A model generated the notes under the pieces. That model did not search any database. It saw only the letters and a list, made by a program, of their open reading frames with translations, and had not been told where the DNA came from. DNA of 33,889 nt from Candidatus Mediterraneibacter excrementigallinarum (GTDB lineage: Bacteria; Bacillota; Clostridia; Lachnospirales; Lachnospiraceae). Every line of letters begins with the position of its first letter. The stretch's first letter is position 1. Of this stretch, positions 1 through 7,496 are shown piece by piece. Made by a program: the position numbers and the translations under genes. The stretch covers positions 1-33,889 of the forward strand of contig DWVT01000203.1 in assembly GCA_019120075.1 (NCBI GenBank), written 5' to 3'.

Positions 1-499
1 CCCATATCTCAGGCCCTGTGGTCCTGTAGTGTGCCTCCGGATTGGCTTCATTCACAAACTGCCCCAGCACGATCGCGTTATCCAGTTCTTTTTCCAGTTC
101 TGACGCTTTCTCAATGGCTCCTGCCATACCTTTTGCACCTTCTGTCAGAACGATCTCAGCGCCATAGCCAAGGAGAAGTTTTCTGCGCTCGATACTCATT
201 GTTTCAGGCATGACGAAAACCGCCTTGTACCCCTTTGCAGCGGCAACTGCCGCAAGACCGATCCCCGTATTGCCGCTGGTGGGTTCAATGATCACCGCTC
301 CGGGTCCGATCTTTCCCGCCTTCTCTGCTTCCCTGATCATATTAAGCGCCACTCTGTCCTTTACGCTTCCTGCCGGATTAAAATATTCCAGCTTCACAAG
401 CACTTTTGCCTTGAGATCTCTATCTTTCTCAATATTTACTGTCTCTAAAAGAGGAGTCCTTCCGATAAGTTCTGTTACACTTTTATATATTGCTGCCAT
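1..499 (-). CDS. cysK: Cysteine synthase A (O-acetylserine sulfhydrylase), 5' part only
   Basis: PLP enzyme that makes L-cysteine from O-acetylserine and sulfide in the cytoplasm. Read from the minus strand, the frame starts [18 protein letters not shown] and stays open for 166 codons to the left window edge, so about half the usual ~305 residues is present. The motif NPAGSVKDR carries the PLP-binding lysine (about residue 44), and PTSGNTG is the substrate/phosphate-binding loop. Both are hallmarks of the CysK/cystathionine-synthase fold. The ATG at 497-499 is supported by a GGAGG about 8 bases upstream. A consensus promoter lies at 553-581. A CBS-like paralogue is possible in principle, but the N-terminus is typical of CysK. 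Confidence 0.93.
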   Translation of the reverse strand, partial: MAAIYKSVTELIGRTPLLETVNIEKDRDLKAKVLVKLEYFNPAGSVKDRVALNMIREAEKAGKIGPGAVIIEPTSGNTGIGLAAVAAAKGYKAVFVMPETMSIERRKLLLGYGAEIVLTEGAKGMAGAIEKASELEKELDNAIVLGQFVNEANPEAHYRTTGPEIW

Positions 500-552
500 A
501 ATGCCTACCTCCGTTTAATTCCTAGTATTTTAGTGTGTTTTATTTGTCTACT

Positions 553-581
553 GTTATACCCTATATTTTTCTTCTTGTCAA
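553..581 (-). promoter_or_regulatory. Sigma-A promoter of cysK
   Basis: On the minus strand TTGACA (576-581) and TATAAC (553-558) are separated by exactly 17 bases, a near-perfect housekeeping promoter. It gives a leader of about 45-50 bases. The leader contains a TAGGAATTAA stretch resembling half of a CymR-type (Rrf2) site. I see no full palindrome, so cysteine-responsive control is only a guess. Confidence 0.75.
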
Positions 582-716
582 TCAGTCTGTCCTTTTTTAT
601 CTGCCTTTTTTCCGAAATACGCCAGTCTTTCAATCGGCACAATCCCTGACAGTCTGCCCTTTCAAACAACTCCCCTCCGCTTTTTGTGTAAAATTACGAA
701 TCACACGATTAATACG

Positions 717-745
717 TTGACTTTTATTGTTAAACATGCTACACT
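717..745 (+). promoter_or_regulatory. Extended -10 sigma-A promoter of the cold-shock gene
   Basis: TTGACT (717-722), a 17-base spacer and TACACT (740-745) preceded by TGC, giving an extended -10. Transcription should start near 752, leaving a leader of about 58 bases before the csp ATG. The 300 bases between cysK and csp hold only the two divergent promoters and the stem-loop at 752-777; I see no further gene. Confidence 0.75.
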
Positions 746-751
746 GTCACA

Positions 752-777
752 GTATTGGCATAAGTTTATACCAATAC
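752..777 (+). promoter_or_regulatory. Stem-loop or operator at the csp transcription start
   Basis: Inverted repeat with 11-base arms (752-762 and 767-777), one mismatch (C759/A770) and a 4-base AGTT loop. It begins at the predicted +1 of the csp transcript. It could be a 5'-terminal mRNA hairpin affecting stability or translation, or a repressor operator overlapping the start site. The sequence alone does not decide between these. Confidence 0.6.
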
Positions 778-809
778 AGCAACTTATCAATCTTATGGAG
801 GGTAACACA

Positions 810-1007
810 ATGACAGGTACAGTAAAATGGTTTAACAACCAGAAGGGATACGGATTCATCTCAGATTCTGAGGGCAATGATATCTTTGTCCACTACACAG
901 GACTCGTAATGGATGGATTCAAAACTCTGGAAGAAGGCCAGGCTGTCGAATTTGAGGTGACAGAAGGCGCAAAAGGACCACAGGCAACTAACGTAGTAAA
1001 ACTTTAA
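810..1007 (+). CDS. csp: Cold-shock protein (CspA family)
   Basis: A 65-residue single-OB-fold protein that binds single-stranded nucleic acid and acts as an RNA chaperone and transcription antiterminator. The RNP1-type motif KGYGFI follows the start TGTVKWFN, and RNP2 is DIFVHY; both aromatic binding strips are intact. The length matches the family (65-70 aa). I chose the ATG at 810 because GGAGGG sits 7 bases upstream. An open frame continues further 5' but is non-homologous leader. It is a single-gene unit with its own promoter (717-745) and terminator (1094-1127). The genome probably has other csp paralogues, so I give no number. Confidence 0.97.
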   Translation: MTGTVKWFNNQKGYGFISDSEGNDIFVHYTGLVMDGFKTLEEGQAVEFEVTEGAKGPQATNVVKL

Positions 1008-1093
1008 TCAGATTTTTTAATGTACCTTCTTAATATATAAATCAGACAGGCATTTAATATTAAAAAGCAATACAGAAAAAAGAGATTAAAAAA

Positions 1094-1130
1094 ATACCGC
1101 CGGACAGTTTCTTCTGCCCGGCGGTATTTT
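1094..1130. terminator. Bidirectional intrinsic terminator between csp and the ior/paaK operon
   Basis: Perfect 10-bp GC-rich stem (1094-1103 with 1118-1127), plus CAG/CTG inside. It is flanked by an A-run on the left and TTTTT on the right, so it can end csp transcripts on plus and the ACT-domain gene transcripts on minus. Confidence 0.9.
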
Positions 1131-1134
1131 TCTG

Positions 1135-1584
1135 CTATATTCTTCCTTTGATATTGGAAACGTATGCTTCCGAAGCTTCCCATACGTCAAATCCGCTTCC
1201 CCGCAGGATATCGACCACTCTGGCCGGATCATCCGTCTTCAGGACCGCAGATGCGTCATCGCCGTTTGCAAAGGCATACATATACTCTATGTTTACCTCG
1301 CCCTCAACGATCTGATGCATGGCCTTGCTCAGAGATCCGGTCTCATGCGGCACTCTCAGAGCAACGACATCCGTGAGCATGGATGTGATCCCATTCTCCT
1401 TCAGGACGGCCTTTCCCTTGTTCGGATCTGAAACGATCATCCGGAGCATGCCGTATTCAGCTGTGTCGGCAAGACTGAGCGCTACGATATTGACATCATT
1501 CCCCGCAAGCACAGAAAGCACTTCGTCGAGACGTCCTTCCCTGTTTTCCAGAAATACAGATAACTGCTGGATCGTGATTCCCAT
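1135..1584 (-). CDS. Tandem ACT-domain protein, last gene of the ior/paaK operon
   Basis: A 149-residue protein made almost wholly of two ACT domains: about 4-70, with IQQLSVFLENREGRL and a DVNIVALSLAD strand, and about 73-145, with VPHETGSLSKAMHQI. ACT domains bind amino acids and usually act as regulatory modules. Stand-alone double-ACT proteins are known neighbours of arylpyruvate oxidoreductases and phenylacetate-CoA ligases. There is no DNA-binding or catalytic domain. It lies 19 bases downstream of paaK (1604-2935) and ends just before the terminator at 1094-1130. It is a paralogue of the protein at 2978-3397. A role as an aromatic amino acid sensor or allosteric partner of the ligase is inferred from context. 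Confidence 0.85.
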   Translation of the reverse strand: MGITIQQLSVFLENREGRLDEVLSVLAGNDVNIVALSLADTAEYGMLRMIVSDPNKGKAVLKENGITSMLTDVVALRVPHETGSLSKAMHQIVEGEVNIEYMYAFANGDDASAVLKTDDPARVVDILRGSGFDVWEASEAYVSNIKGRI

Positions 1585-1603
1585 AGTATAATCCTCCCTT
1601 TTT

Positions 1604-2935
1604 CTACAGATTCCTGTTATCGATCACGCGAACCGCTTTTCCTTCGCTTCTCTGGATCGTCTTCGGCTCGACAAGTTTGACTCTCACAGAGATGCCCAGA
1701 GCCGTCTTCAGGACAGCTGCGATCTTGTTTCTCAGTGCATCAAGCTTTCTGATCTCATCGGAGAACATACTCTCGTCTACCTCGACCATAACCGTGAGCA
1801 CATCCAGATTGTCCTCTCTGTCCACGATCATCATGTAGTGCGGCGCGACTGCTCCGCCCATACTCAGCAGCGCTGTCTCAACCTGTGTCGGGAATACATT
1901 GACGCCCCGGATTACCTTCATGTCATCTGTTCTTCCCTTGAACTTGGATATCCTGGGAAGAGTCCTTCCGCACTCACAGGTGCTGTGGTCAATGCTCGTC
2001 AGGTCTTTTGTCCTGTAGCGGATCAGAGGCATTGCCTCTTTTGCCAGAGTCGTAAATACCAGTTCACCTGTCTCACCGTCCGCACATTTCTCCTGCGTTG
2101 CCGGATTGAGCACTTCCGGATAGAAATAATCGTGATGGACATGGAGTCCTGCATGGTGGATACAGTCCTGAGCCACGCCCGGGCCCGTTACTTCGCAGAG
2201 TCCGTAGATATCAAAGCAGTTGATATGGAGAATTCCCTCGATCTTTTTACGCATCTCTTCTGTCCAGGGCTCGGCACCATGTATGCCGGCTTTCAGCTTC
2301 AGTCTGTCAACAACACCCGCTTCCTGAAGTGATTCGGCAAGATAAAGGGCATAGGACGGAGTACACGCAAATGCAGTTGCTCCCAAATCCTCCATACACA
2401 TCATCTGTCTCTTCGTGTTTCCTGCCGACATCGGGATCGCGGTGGCGCCCAGCGCCTTTGCACCATAATCAAGCCCCATTCCGCCGGTGAAAAGGCCATA
2501 TCCGTAACACACGTGGATGATATCCTCGTCCGTCAGGCCTGCCATCACCAGACCCCTTGCGACACATTCTCCCCATACGTCCACATCTTTCTGAGAATAT
2601 GGCGCTATGGTCAGTTTACCTGTTGTTCCGGAAGTTCCCTGTACGCGGACCACATCCTTCATGGGGATTGCGAGGAGTCCGAAAGGATAATTGTTCTTCA
2701 GATCCTCTTTCGTCGTAAAGGGGAGCTTGCTGATATCCTCGATGGATCTGATATCCCCCGGCTCCACACCGATATCCTGCATTTTCTTACGGTAGAATTC
2801 CACGTTGTTATACACCCTGTTTACCACGTCCACAAGGCGTCTGCTCTGCAGGTCTGCCATCTCGTCCCTGCTCATACATTCAATTTTCGGGTCTCTGATC
2901 TTCTCGACCCAGTTCTCCAATGATACTGCCGCCAT
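1604..2935 (-). CDS. paaK: Phenylacetate-CoA ligase family enzyme (copy 1 of the operon)
   Basis: A 443-residue AMP-forming aryl-acid:CoA ligase, the usual PaaK length (~430-440). It would activate phenylacetate, indoleacetate or a similar acid with ATP and CoA. Visible features: TSGTTGK (101-107), the adenylate P-loop; IYGLCEVTGPG, the adenylation signature; YRTKDLT; and C-terminal RGVNVFPTQVE, typical of PaaK. A CECGRT motif resembles a metal-binding hairpin. It has a distinct paralogue at 5773-7083 in the same operon. It sits 42 bases after one ACT gene and 19 before the other. The natural acid cannot be read from the sequence. In a fermenting anaerobe the reverse direction is thinkable but not shown. 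Confidence 0.92.
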   Translation of the reverse strand: MAAVSLENWVEKIRDPKIECMSRDEMADLQSRRLVDVVNRVYNNVEFYRKKMQDIGVEPGDIRSIEDISKLPFTTKEDLKNNYPFGLLAIPMKDVVRVQGTSGTTGKLTIAPYSQKDVDVWGECVARGLVMAGLTDEDIIHVCYGYGLFTGGMGLDYGAKALGATAIPMSAGNTKRQMMCMEDLGATAFACTPSYALYLAESLQEAGVVDRLKLKAGIHGAEPWTEEMRKKIEGILHINCFDIYGLCEVTGPGVAQDCIHHAGLHVHHDYFYPEVLNPATQEKCADGETGELVFTTLAKEAMPLIRYRTKDLTSIDHSTCECGRTLPRISKFKGRTDDMKVIRGVNVFPTQVETALLSMGGAVAPHYMMIVDREDNLDVLTVMVEVDESMFSDEIRKLDALRNKIAAVLKTALGISVRVKLVEPKTIQRSEGKAVRVIDNRNL

Positions 2936-2977
2936 CGCTTTTTTCTCCTTACTGAGTGTTTCTCTTTCTTTTCAGAG

Positions 2978-3397
2978 TCAGATCTCTGTCTCTTCGATCA
3001 GTTTTACATCCGCGTCCCGCAAAACCTGTTCCGCCAGCTCAAAATCATCTGTGTGGAAGATCATCACGGGAGCCTTGTCCTCACGGATCACAAAGGAATA
3101 GATATAATTTACATTTATCTTTCCGTCCGCAAGGATCTTCAGCATCTGATTGAGATTTCCTTTTTTATCCTCCAGTTCCACACCGATCACATCATTGACT
3201 CTTGTGACAAATCCCTTTGAAGTCAGACTTTCCTTCGCTCTTTCCGGCTCGTCCACGACAAGACGCATGATTCCGAACTCCGGTGTGTCAAACGTGGAGA
3301 TCGCCCGGATGTTGATATGTGCTTCCGTCAATGCGGATGTGACCCGCATCATGCTTCCGGGCTCATTTTCCACAAAAACTGATATCTGCTTGATCAA
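2978..3397 (-). CDS. Tandem ACT-domain protein (second copy)
   Basis: A 139-residue protein with two ACT domains in tandem, about 1-68 (QISVFVENEPGSMMRV) and 70-135 (LEDKKGNLNQMLKIL). The motif ENEPG is the classic ligand-binding loop of ACT folds. There is no other domain. It lies 55 bases downstream of iorB and 42 upstream of paaK copy 1, so it is co-transcribed with both. It is clearly related to the ACT protein at 1135-1584, for example in the EFGIMRLVV/EYGMLRMIV strand. Regulation by phenylalanine, tyrosine or tryptophan is inferred from the pathway. Confidence 0.87.
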   Translation of the reverse strand: MIKQISVFVENEPGSMMRVTSALTEAHINIRAISTFDTPEFGIMRLVVDEPERAKESLTSKGFVTRVNDVIGVELEDKKGNLNQMLKILADGKINVNYIYSFVIREDKAPVMIFHTDDFELAEQVLRDADVKLIEETEI

Positions 3398-3452
3398 TAT
3401 CCCACCTCCTCAACTTTTCTTCTCTGATTTCTCCGCCTGCTGTCTGACCATG

Positions 3453-4022
3453 TCAGAGACTGTATCCGACATCAAACGCCTTCTTGTTGATCTCGATCGT
3501 CTTTGGCGGTACGGTCTTCTCGATGACATCATACCACTGCTCTTTCGTAAAATCCATATGCTGAGCCGCAACACCGAGCACGATCAGGTTAAATACCTTC
3601 GGATTTCCAAGTTTTTTGGACTCTTCTGTTGCATCCACACGATAAACCTTATATTCCTTTTCCAGGTCTTCCAGAATATGTTCCGGATACTCCGCGTTTC
3701 CGATCACGACCGGCATAGGATCGATCCGCCAGTCATTTACAATGATCACGCCGTCCTTTTTCAGGAAATGTGCATAGCGCAGAGCCTCCAGGCGCTCAAA
3801 GGCGATGATCACATCCGCCTGTCCTTCCTCCACGATCGGCTCGGCCACCTTATCGCCATAGCGGACAAATGTGACGACGCTTCCTCCTCTCTGTGCCATT
3901 CCGTGCACCTCGGACAGTTTCACGTCATAGCCTCCCGCAATGGTAAGTCCTCCCAGGATCCGGCTGGTGAGCAGGGTTCCCTGCCCGCCCACTCCGACGA
4001 TCATAATATTCTTTACAGCCAT
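3453..4022 (-). CDS. iorB: Indolepyruvate:ferredoxin oxidoreductase, beta subunit
   Basis: The small subunit (189 aa) of the heterodimeric IOR. The enzyme decarboxylates indole-, phenyl- or hydroxyphenylpyruvate to the arylacetyl-CoA and reduces ferredoxin. The N-terminal GVGGQGT motif (about 10-16) and EVHGMAQRGGSV are diagnostic of the gamma-type domain shared by 2-oxoacid:ferredoxin oxidoreductases. Only 3 bases separate it from the iorA stop codon, so the two are likely translationally coupled. A short TCTGAC/GTCAGA dyad spans its stop codon (about 3443-3457). Confidence 0.95.
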   Translation of the reverse strand: MAVKNIMIVGVGGQGTLLTSRILGGLTIAGGYDVKLSEVHGMAQRGGSVVTFVRYGDKVAEPIVEEGQADVIIAFERLEALRYAHFLKKDGVIIVNDWRIDPMPVVIGNAEYPEHILEDLEKEYKVYRVDATEESKKLGNPKVFNLIVLGVAAQHMDFTKEQWYDVIEKTVPPKTIEINKKAFDVGYSL

Positions 4023-4025
4023 CTT

Positions 4026-5783
4026 CTATTCACCCGCCTTTACCAGTTCTATCGCATCGAATTTACAGAGTGTCTCGCACAGACCGCAGCCGGTGCACAT
4101 CGTATCGTCAATATGTATCGTGCCGTCCCCGTTCTTTGTCATGGCAGGACATCCCGGCTTCATACACATGCCGCATTTCTTACATTTATCCGGATGCGCG
4201 ATATAAAGCGGTTTCTTCCTCTTGTCGAGAAGTACGCAGGGTGTCTTCGTGATGATCACGGACACTTCATCTTTCGCCACTTCTTCTTTTATGGTCTTTT
4301 CCAGAAGATCAATGTCAAATGCGTTTACCTCGATCACATTCTTCACACCCATGGCGCGGCAGATACCGGGAATGCTGATCGCATAGGTCGGGTCTCCCTG
4401 AAGGGTCTTTCCCGTGGCAGCGTGATCCTGATGTCCGGTCATGCCTGTCGTGGAGTTGTCCAGAATGATCACTGTGCCGGTAGCCTTGTTGTATACCATG
4501 TTCATCAGCGAGTTAACGCCGGTGTGCATAAACGTGGAATCGCCGATCACCGCAACCCAGTTCTTTATATAGTCTTTTCCTTTCGCCTTCTCCATCCCGT
4601 GAAGCGTGGAGATGCTTGAACCCATGCACATGGTGGTGTCAATGACGCTCAGGGGAGCAACTGCGCCGAGCGTATAACATCCGATATCTCCTGCGGCGTG
4701 CATTTTCAGTTTGCCGAGGACATAGAATACGCTTCTGTGAGGACATCCGGGGCAGAGAATGGGCGGTCTTCCCGGAGCGTCGGCCGGCTGTTTAAGATCA
4801 AGATCCTGCTTCAGGATCGCCTTACGGAGCATATTTGCACTGTATTCACCCTGCACCGTGAAGATCTCTTTTCCGATCACTTTGATTCCCCAGGACTTTA
4901 CCTGCTCCTCGATCACCGGATCCAGTTCTTCCACTACATAGAGAGTATCTACTCTGGATGCAAAGTCCTCGATCAGCTTTCTCGGAAGTGGATTGACCAT
5001 TCCCAGTTTCAGGACAGACGCCTCCGGCAGAGCCTCTTTCACATACTGGTACGGGATTCCGCTGGTGATCACACCAATCTTCGTGTCATTCATCTCCACC
5101 CGGTTCATGGGAAGGGTGTTTGCCGCCTCTGCCAGTTCATTGTTCAGTTTCTCGATCGCAACATGGCGCACCTTTGCATTTCCCGGCATCATGACGTTCT
5201 TCTGGATATTTTTTACATACGGCTTATCCTCCGGCTCCACACGGTCCTTCAGCTCTACAAGTCCCTGAGAATGAGCCAGTCTCGTCGTAGTGCGGAAGAT
5301 AAACGGGCGGTCGAATTTCTCGCTCAGCTCGAAGGCTTCTTTAAACAGATCTTTTGCCTCTGCACTGTCAGAAGGTTCTATCACAGGAATCTGAGCTGCA
5401 CGGGCCACCATCCTTGTATCCTGCTCATTCTGAGAACTGTACAGACCCGGATCGTCTGCGACAACGATGACAAGTCCGCCGTTTACTCCCATATAGGACA
5501 CGGAATAGAGCGGATCCGCAGCCACGTTCAGTCCTACATGCTTCATACATGCCATGGAGCGGACGCCCGCAAGACTTGCCCCCACAGCCACCTCGGTCGC
5601 CACTTTCTCGTTCGGCGCCCATTCTTCATATACATCGTCCCGGTACTGCACCAGGTATTCACTTATCTCCGTACTGGGTGTTCCCGGATATGCGGATGAG
5701 ACTTTTACGCCTGCTTCATATGCTCCGCGGGCGATTGCCTCGTTTCCCAGCATGATCACTTTTTCTCCCATTTTATAATCCAT
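4026..5783 (-). CDS. iorA: Indolepyruvate:ferredoxin oxidoreductase, alpha subunit
   Basis: A 585-residue large subunit of IOR. The N-terminal pyrimidine-binding domain carries YPGTPSTEI (about 32-40). The TPP/Mg region shows GDIGCYTLG and then GDSTFMHTG. The C-terminal ferredoxin domain has two cysteine clusters, CKKCGMC (from about 534) and CTGCGLC (from about 563), each completed by a fourth Cys, consistent with two 4Fe-4S clusters. Length and domain order match archaeal and clostridial IorA. The start overlaps the paaK copy 2 stop by 11 bases, which implies coupling. The reaction takes transaminated aromatic amino acids to arylacetyl-CoA and CO2. Confidence 0.96.
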   Translation of the reverse strand: MDYKMGEKVIMLGNEAIARGAYEAGVKVSSAYPGTPSTEISEYLVQYRDDVYEEWAPNEKVATEVAVGASLAGVRSMACMKHVGLNVAADPLYSVSYMGVNGGLVIVVADDPGLYSSQNEQDTRMVARAAQIPVIEPSDSAEAKDLFKEAFELSEKFDRPFIFRTTTRLAHSQGLVELKDRVEPEDKPYVKNIQKNVMMPGNAKVRHVAIEKLNNELAEAANTLPMNRVEMNDTKIGVITSGIPYQYVKEALPEASVLKLGMVNPLPRKLIEDFASRVDTLYVVEELDPVIEEQVKSWGIKVIGKEIFTVQGEYSANMLRKAILKQDLDLKQPADAPGRPPILCPGCPHRSVFYVLGKLKMHAAGDIGCYTLGAVAPLSVIDTTMCMGSSISTLHGMEKAKGKDYIKNWVAVIGDSTFMHTGVNSLMNMVYNKATGTVIILDNSTTGMTGHQDHAATGKTLQGDPTYAISIPGICRAMGVKNVIEVNAFDIDLLEKTIKEEVAKDEVSVIITKTPCVLLDKRKKPLYIAHPDKCKKCGMCMKPGCPAMTKNGDGTIHIDDTMCTGCGLCETLCKFDAIELVKAGE

Positions 5784-7083
5784 CCTTTCGTAAATCTGTC
5801 ACTCTCTTTGCCTTGCCCTCGAACCGTTTCAGAGAATTCGGCGCCACGAGGCGGATCTGTGTCGCGAGACCGAGCTGCGCCTTAAGCGCTTTCTTTATCC
5901 TTAATTCCAGTTCACTTAACTGTGCATAACTGTCAAGCAGTCTGTCATCTACCAGTTCCACAGTGATCGTCATCACGTCCAGTCTGTTCTTTCGTTCAAC
6001 CAGGATCTCATAGTGCGGTCCGATCTCATTGATCTTGAGAAGGACTTCCTCGATCTGTGTCGGGAAGACATTCACGCCGCGGATCACGAGCATATCGTCC
6101 GCACGGCCTGAAATATTCTCCATCCTGCACGTCGTGCGCCCGCATTTACATGGTTCGTACATCAGCCGCGTCATGTCTCCTGTGCGGTATCTCACCAGGG
6201 GCAGAGCCTCCTTGCCGAGACAGGTCATGACAAGTTCTCCTCTCTCTCCCGGCGGGAGCACTTCCTCCGTTTCAGGATCGATGATCTCCGGAATAAACCA
6301 GTCTTCATTCACGTGCATTCCACACAGCTCCGTGCACTCGCCTGCCACTCCAGGACCGCAGAGTTCGCTCATCCCGTAATTCTGAGTGCAGATAAAGTTT
6401 TCCCCCCAGACTTTATGCATCTCATCCCGCATGGGTTCAGTCATACCTTCTCCTCCAAAAAGACCGATATGGAGTTTCAGGTCTTTCTCCGGGTCGATTC
6501 CTCTCTTGCGCACTTCCTCACCCAGATGAAGCGCATAGGACGGAGTCGCCACAAGAAGCGTCACTCCCATGTCCTGCAGAAACATGATCTGCTTGTTCGT
6601 ATTGCCGGACGACATCGGAATGACTGATGCCCCGATCTTCTCCAGCCCGCCGTGGAGGCCGAGGGCACCGGTAAACGTTCCGTACCCGAATGAGATCTGA
6701 GCCACATCATCCGCTGTCGCTCCGCCCATGCAGGCAAGCCTTGCCACATTGTTCAGCCACATATCCAGATCGTTTCTCGTGTATCCGACAACCGTCGGTT
6801 TTCCCGTTGTCCCCGAGCTGGCATGATAACGGACGATTTCTTTCTTGTCTACGGCAAAAAGTCCGTCCGGATAGTTGTCCCTGAAGTCTGATTTATATGT
6901 AAAAGGCATCCGCTTCAGATCCTCGAGAGTCCGGATATCCTCCGGCTTGATCCCTGCCGCATCCATCTTCTCACGATAAGGTTTTACACGCTCATAAATA
7001 TACCTTACCGTTTCCTTAAGCTTCGCAAGCTGGATCGCTTCGATCTCACTTCTTGGCAGAGTCTCTTCCTTTGCCCAAATCAT
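5773..7083 (-). CDS. paaK: Phenylacetate-CoA ligase family enzyme (copy 2, first gene of the operon)
   Basis: A 436-residue adenylate-forming aryl-acid:CoA ligase. Motifs are SSGTTGKPT (89-97), NYGMSELCGPG, YRTGDMT and RGVNVFPTQIEE. The CKCGRTTC segment is cysteine-rich like that of its paralogue at 1604-2935. The two copies share architecture but differ enough that they may act on different aryl acids. The start at 7083 is supported by AAGGAGG about 9 bases upstream. As the first gene behind the promoter at 7124-7152, it leads paaK-iorA-iorB-ACT-paaK-ACT. Confidence 0.93.
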   Translation of the reverse strand: MIWAKEETLPRSEIEAIQLAKLKETVRYIYERVKPYREKMDAAGIKPEDIRTLEDLKRMPFTYKSDFRDNYPDGLFAVDKKEIVRYHASSGTTGKPTVVGYTRNDLDMWLNNVARLACMGGATADDVAQISFGYGTFTGALGLHGGLEKIGASVIPMSSGNTNKQIMFLQDMGVTLLVATPSYALHLGEEVRKRGIDPEKDLKLHIGLFGGEGMTEPMRDEMHKVWGENFICTQNYGMSELCGPGVAGECTELCGMHVNEDWFIPEIIDPETEEVLPPGERGELVMTCLGKEALPLVRYRTGDMTRLMYEPCKCGRTTCRMENISGRADDMLVIRGVNVFPTQIEEVLLKINEIGPHYEILVERKNRLDVMTITVELVDDRLLDSYAQLSELELRIKKALKAQLGLATQIRLVAPNSLKRFEGKAKRVTDLRKDGL

Positions 7084-7123
7084 TGTGTTTACCCTCCTTC
7101 GCTATAAAAATTAGCCTTTCATT

Positions 7124-7152
7124 AGTATAACACAATACTTTGTCAATTTAAA
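7124..7152 (-). promoter_or_regulatory. Promoter of the paaK-ior operon, with a small dyad
   Basis: On the minus strand TATACT (7124-7129) is preceded by TGT, an extended -10. The -35 position at 17 bases reads TTTAAA (7147-7152), which is weak. A better TTGACA (7141-7146) is only 11 bases away, too close to serve. A 5-bp dyad (AGTAT/ATACT, 7124-7139) overlaps the -10 and could be an operator. Regulation by a repressor is only an inference. Confidence 0.55.
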
Positions 7153-7169
7153 GCGAAAAATTGCGGGGT

Positions 7170-7357
7170 CTGACGGAAGAGGGGAAAACTGTAAGGGAGG
7201 AGGTGTCCGCCGGAGGGAGATGCCGTCTTCGGACCCGCTCCCGCTCGGAAAACAACGCAGCGGTACATAGGCGCGCAAAGAACGCGCGCCAAGGACCGGC
7301 GTTGTTTTACGGTCCTTATCCGGCATCTTCCTCCGGCTGGGCTGTTCTCTCCGGTTG
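7170..7357 (+). ncRNA. Structured element E1 (candidate non-coding RNA), diverged copy of the element at 33381-33554
   Basis: No gene fits 7084-7603. Within it I see a basal stem (7174-7181 with 7347-7353, one bulge) and a 17-bp stem P1 (7209-7225 with 7321-7337, one G-U if read as plus RNA). P2 pairs AAAACAACGC (7249-7258) with 7299-7308, extended by CGGT (7261-7264)/ACCG (7295-7298). P3 is GGCGCGC/GCGCGCC (7270-7276, 7284-7290) with loop AAAGAAC. Seven blocks recur in order in the second element: CTGACGGA, TCCGCCGGA, CGCTCGG, GTACATA, GCAAAGRACGC, TACGGYCCTT and TCTCCGG. Stems differ in sequence but keep pairing. The G-U pair favours the plus strand as the RNA. I do not recognise the family and found no convincing plus promoter; a dispersed DNA repeat is the alternative. 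Confidence 0.6.
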
Positions 7358-7360
7358 TTT

Positions 7361-7450
7361 TCTCTTCTCGCCAGCAGATCTTGCAGAAGAGACAGGCGGA
7401 AGAAAGGCGGAGGTTTTAATCCGAGGGGCGGGAGGACGCGCCTTCGGCGC
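7361..7450. other. Further hairpins between E1 and the glyA terminator
   Basis: Two more inverted repeats fill this stretch: TCTCTTCT/AGAAGAGA (7361-7368 with 7385-7392, 16-base loop) and GCGCC/GGCGC (7438-7442 with 7446-7450). No reading frame has coding character; the open frames over 7111-7607 are arginine/serine-rich and lack ribosome sites or homology I can see. Function unknown. Confidence 0.4.
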
Positions 7451-7496
7451 TGTTTCCGGAGTGCGGCAACGGTCAGATCCTTATAAATTGTGTACG

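Noticed and set aside
3150-4619. A 489-codon open frame on plus, antisense to ACT, iorB and iorA
   Set aside because: It mirrors the codon pattern of three well-supported minus-strand genes, is rich in His/Arg/Cys and has no ribosome site or known domain.
7141-7146. TTGACA as -35 of the paaK operon
   Set aside because: Only 11 bases separate it from the TATACT -10, too short for sigma-A; a 17-base partner exists but is weak.
7170-7357. E1/E2 as 6S RNA, HEARO/omega RNA or a known riboswitch
   Set aside because: The rod shape recalls 6S RNA, but two copies with conserved loops and no own promoter do not fit. No nuclease gene is adjacent and no riboswitch core is recognisable. A covariance search would settle it.
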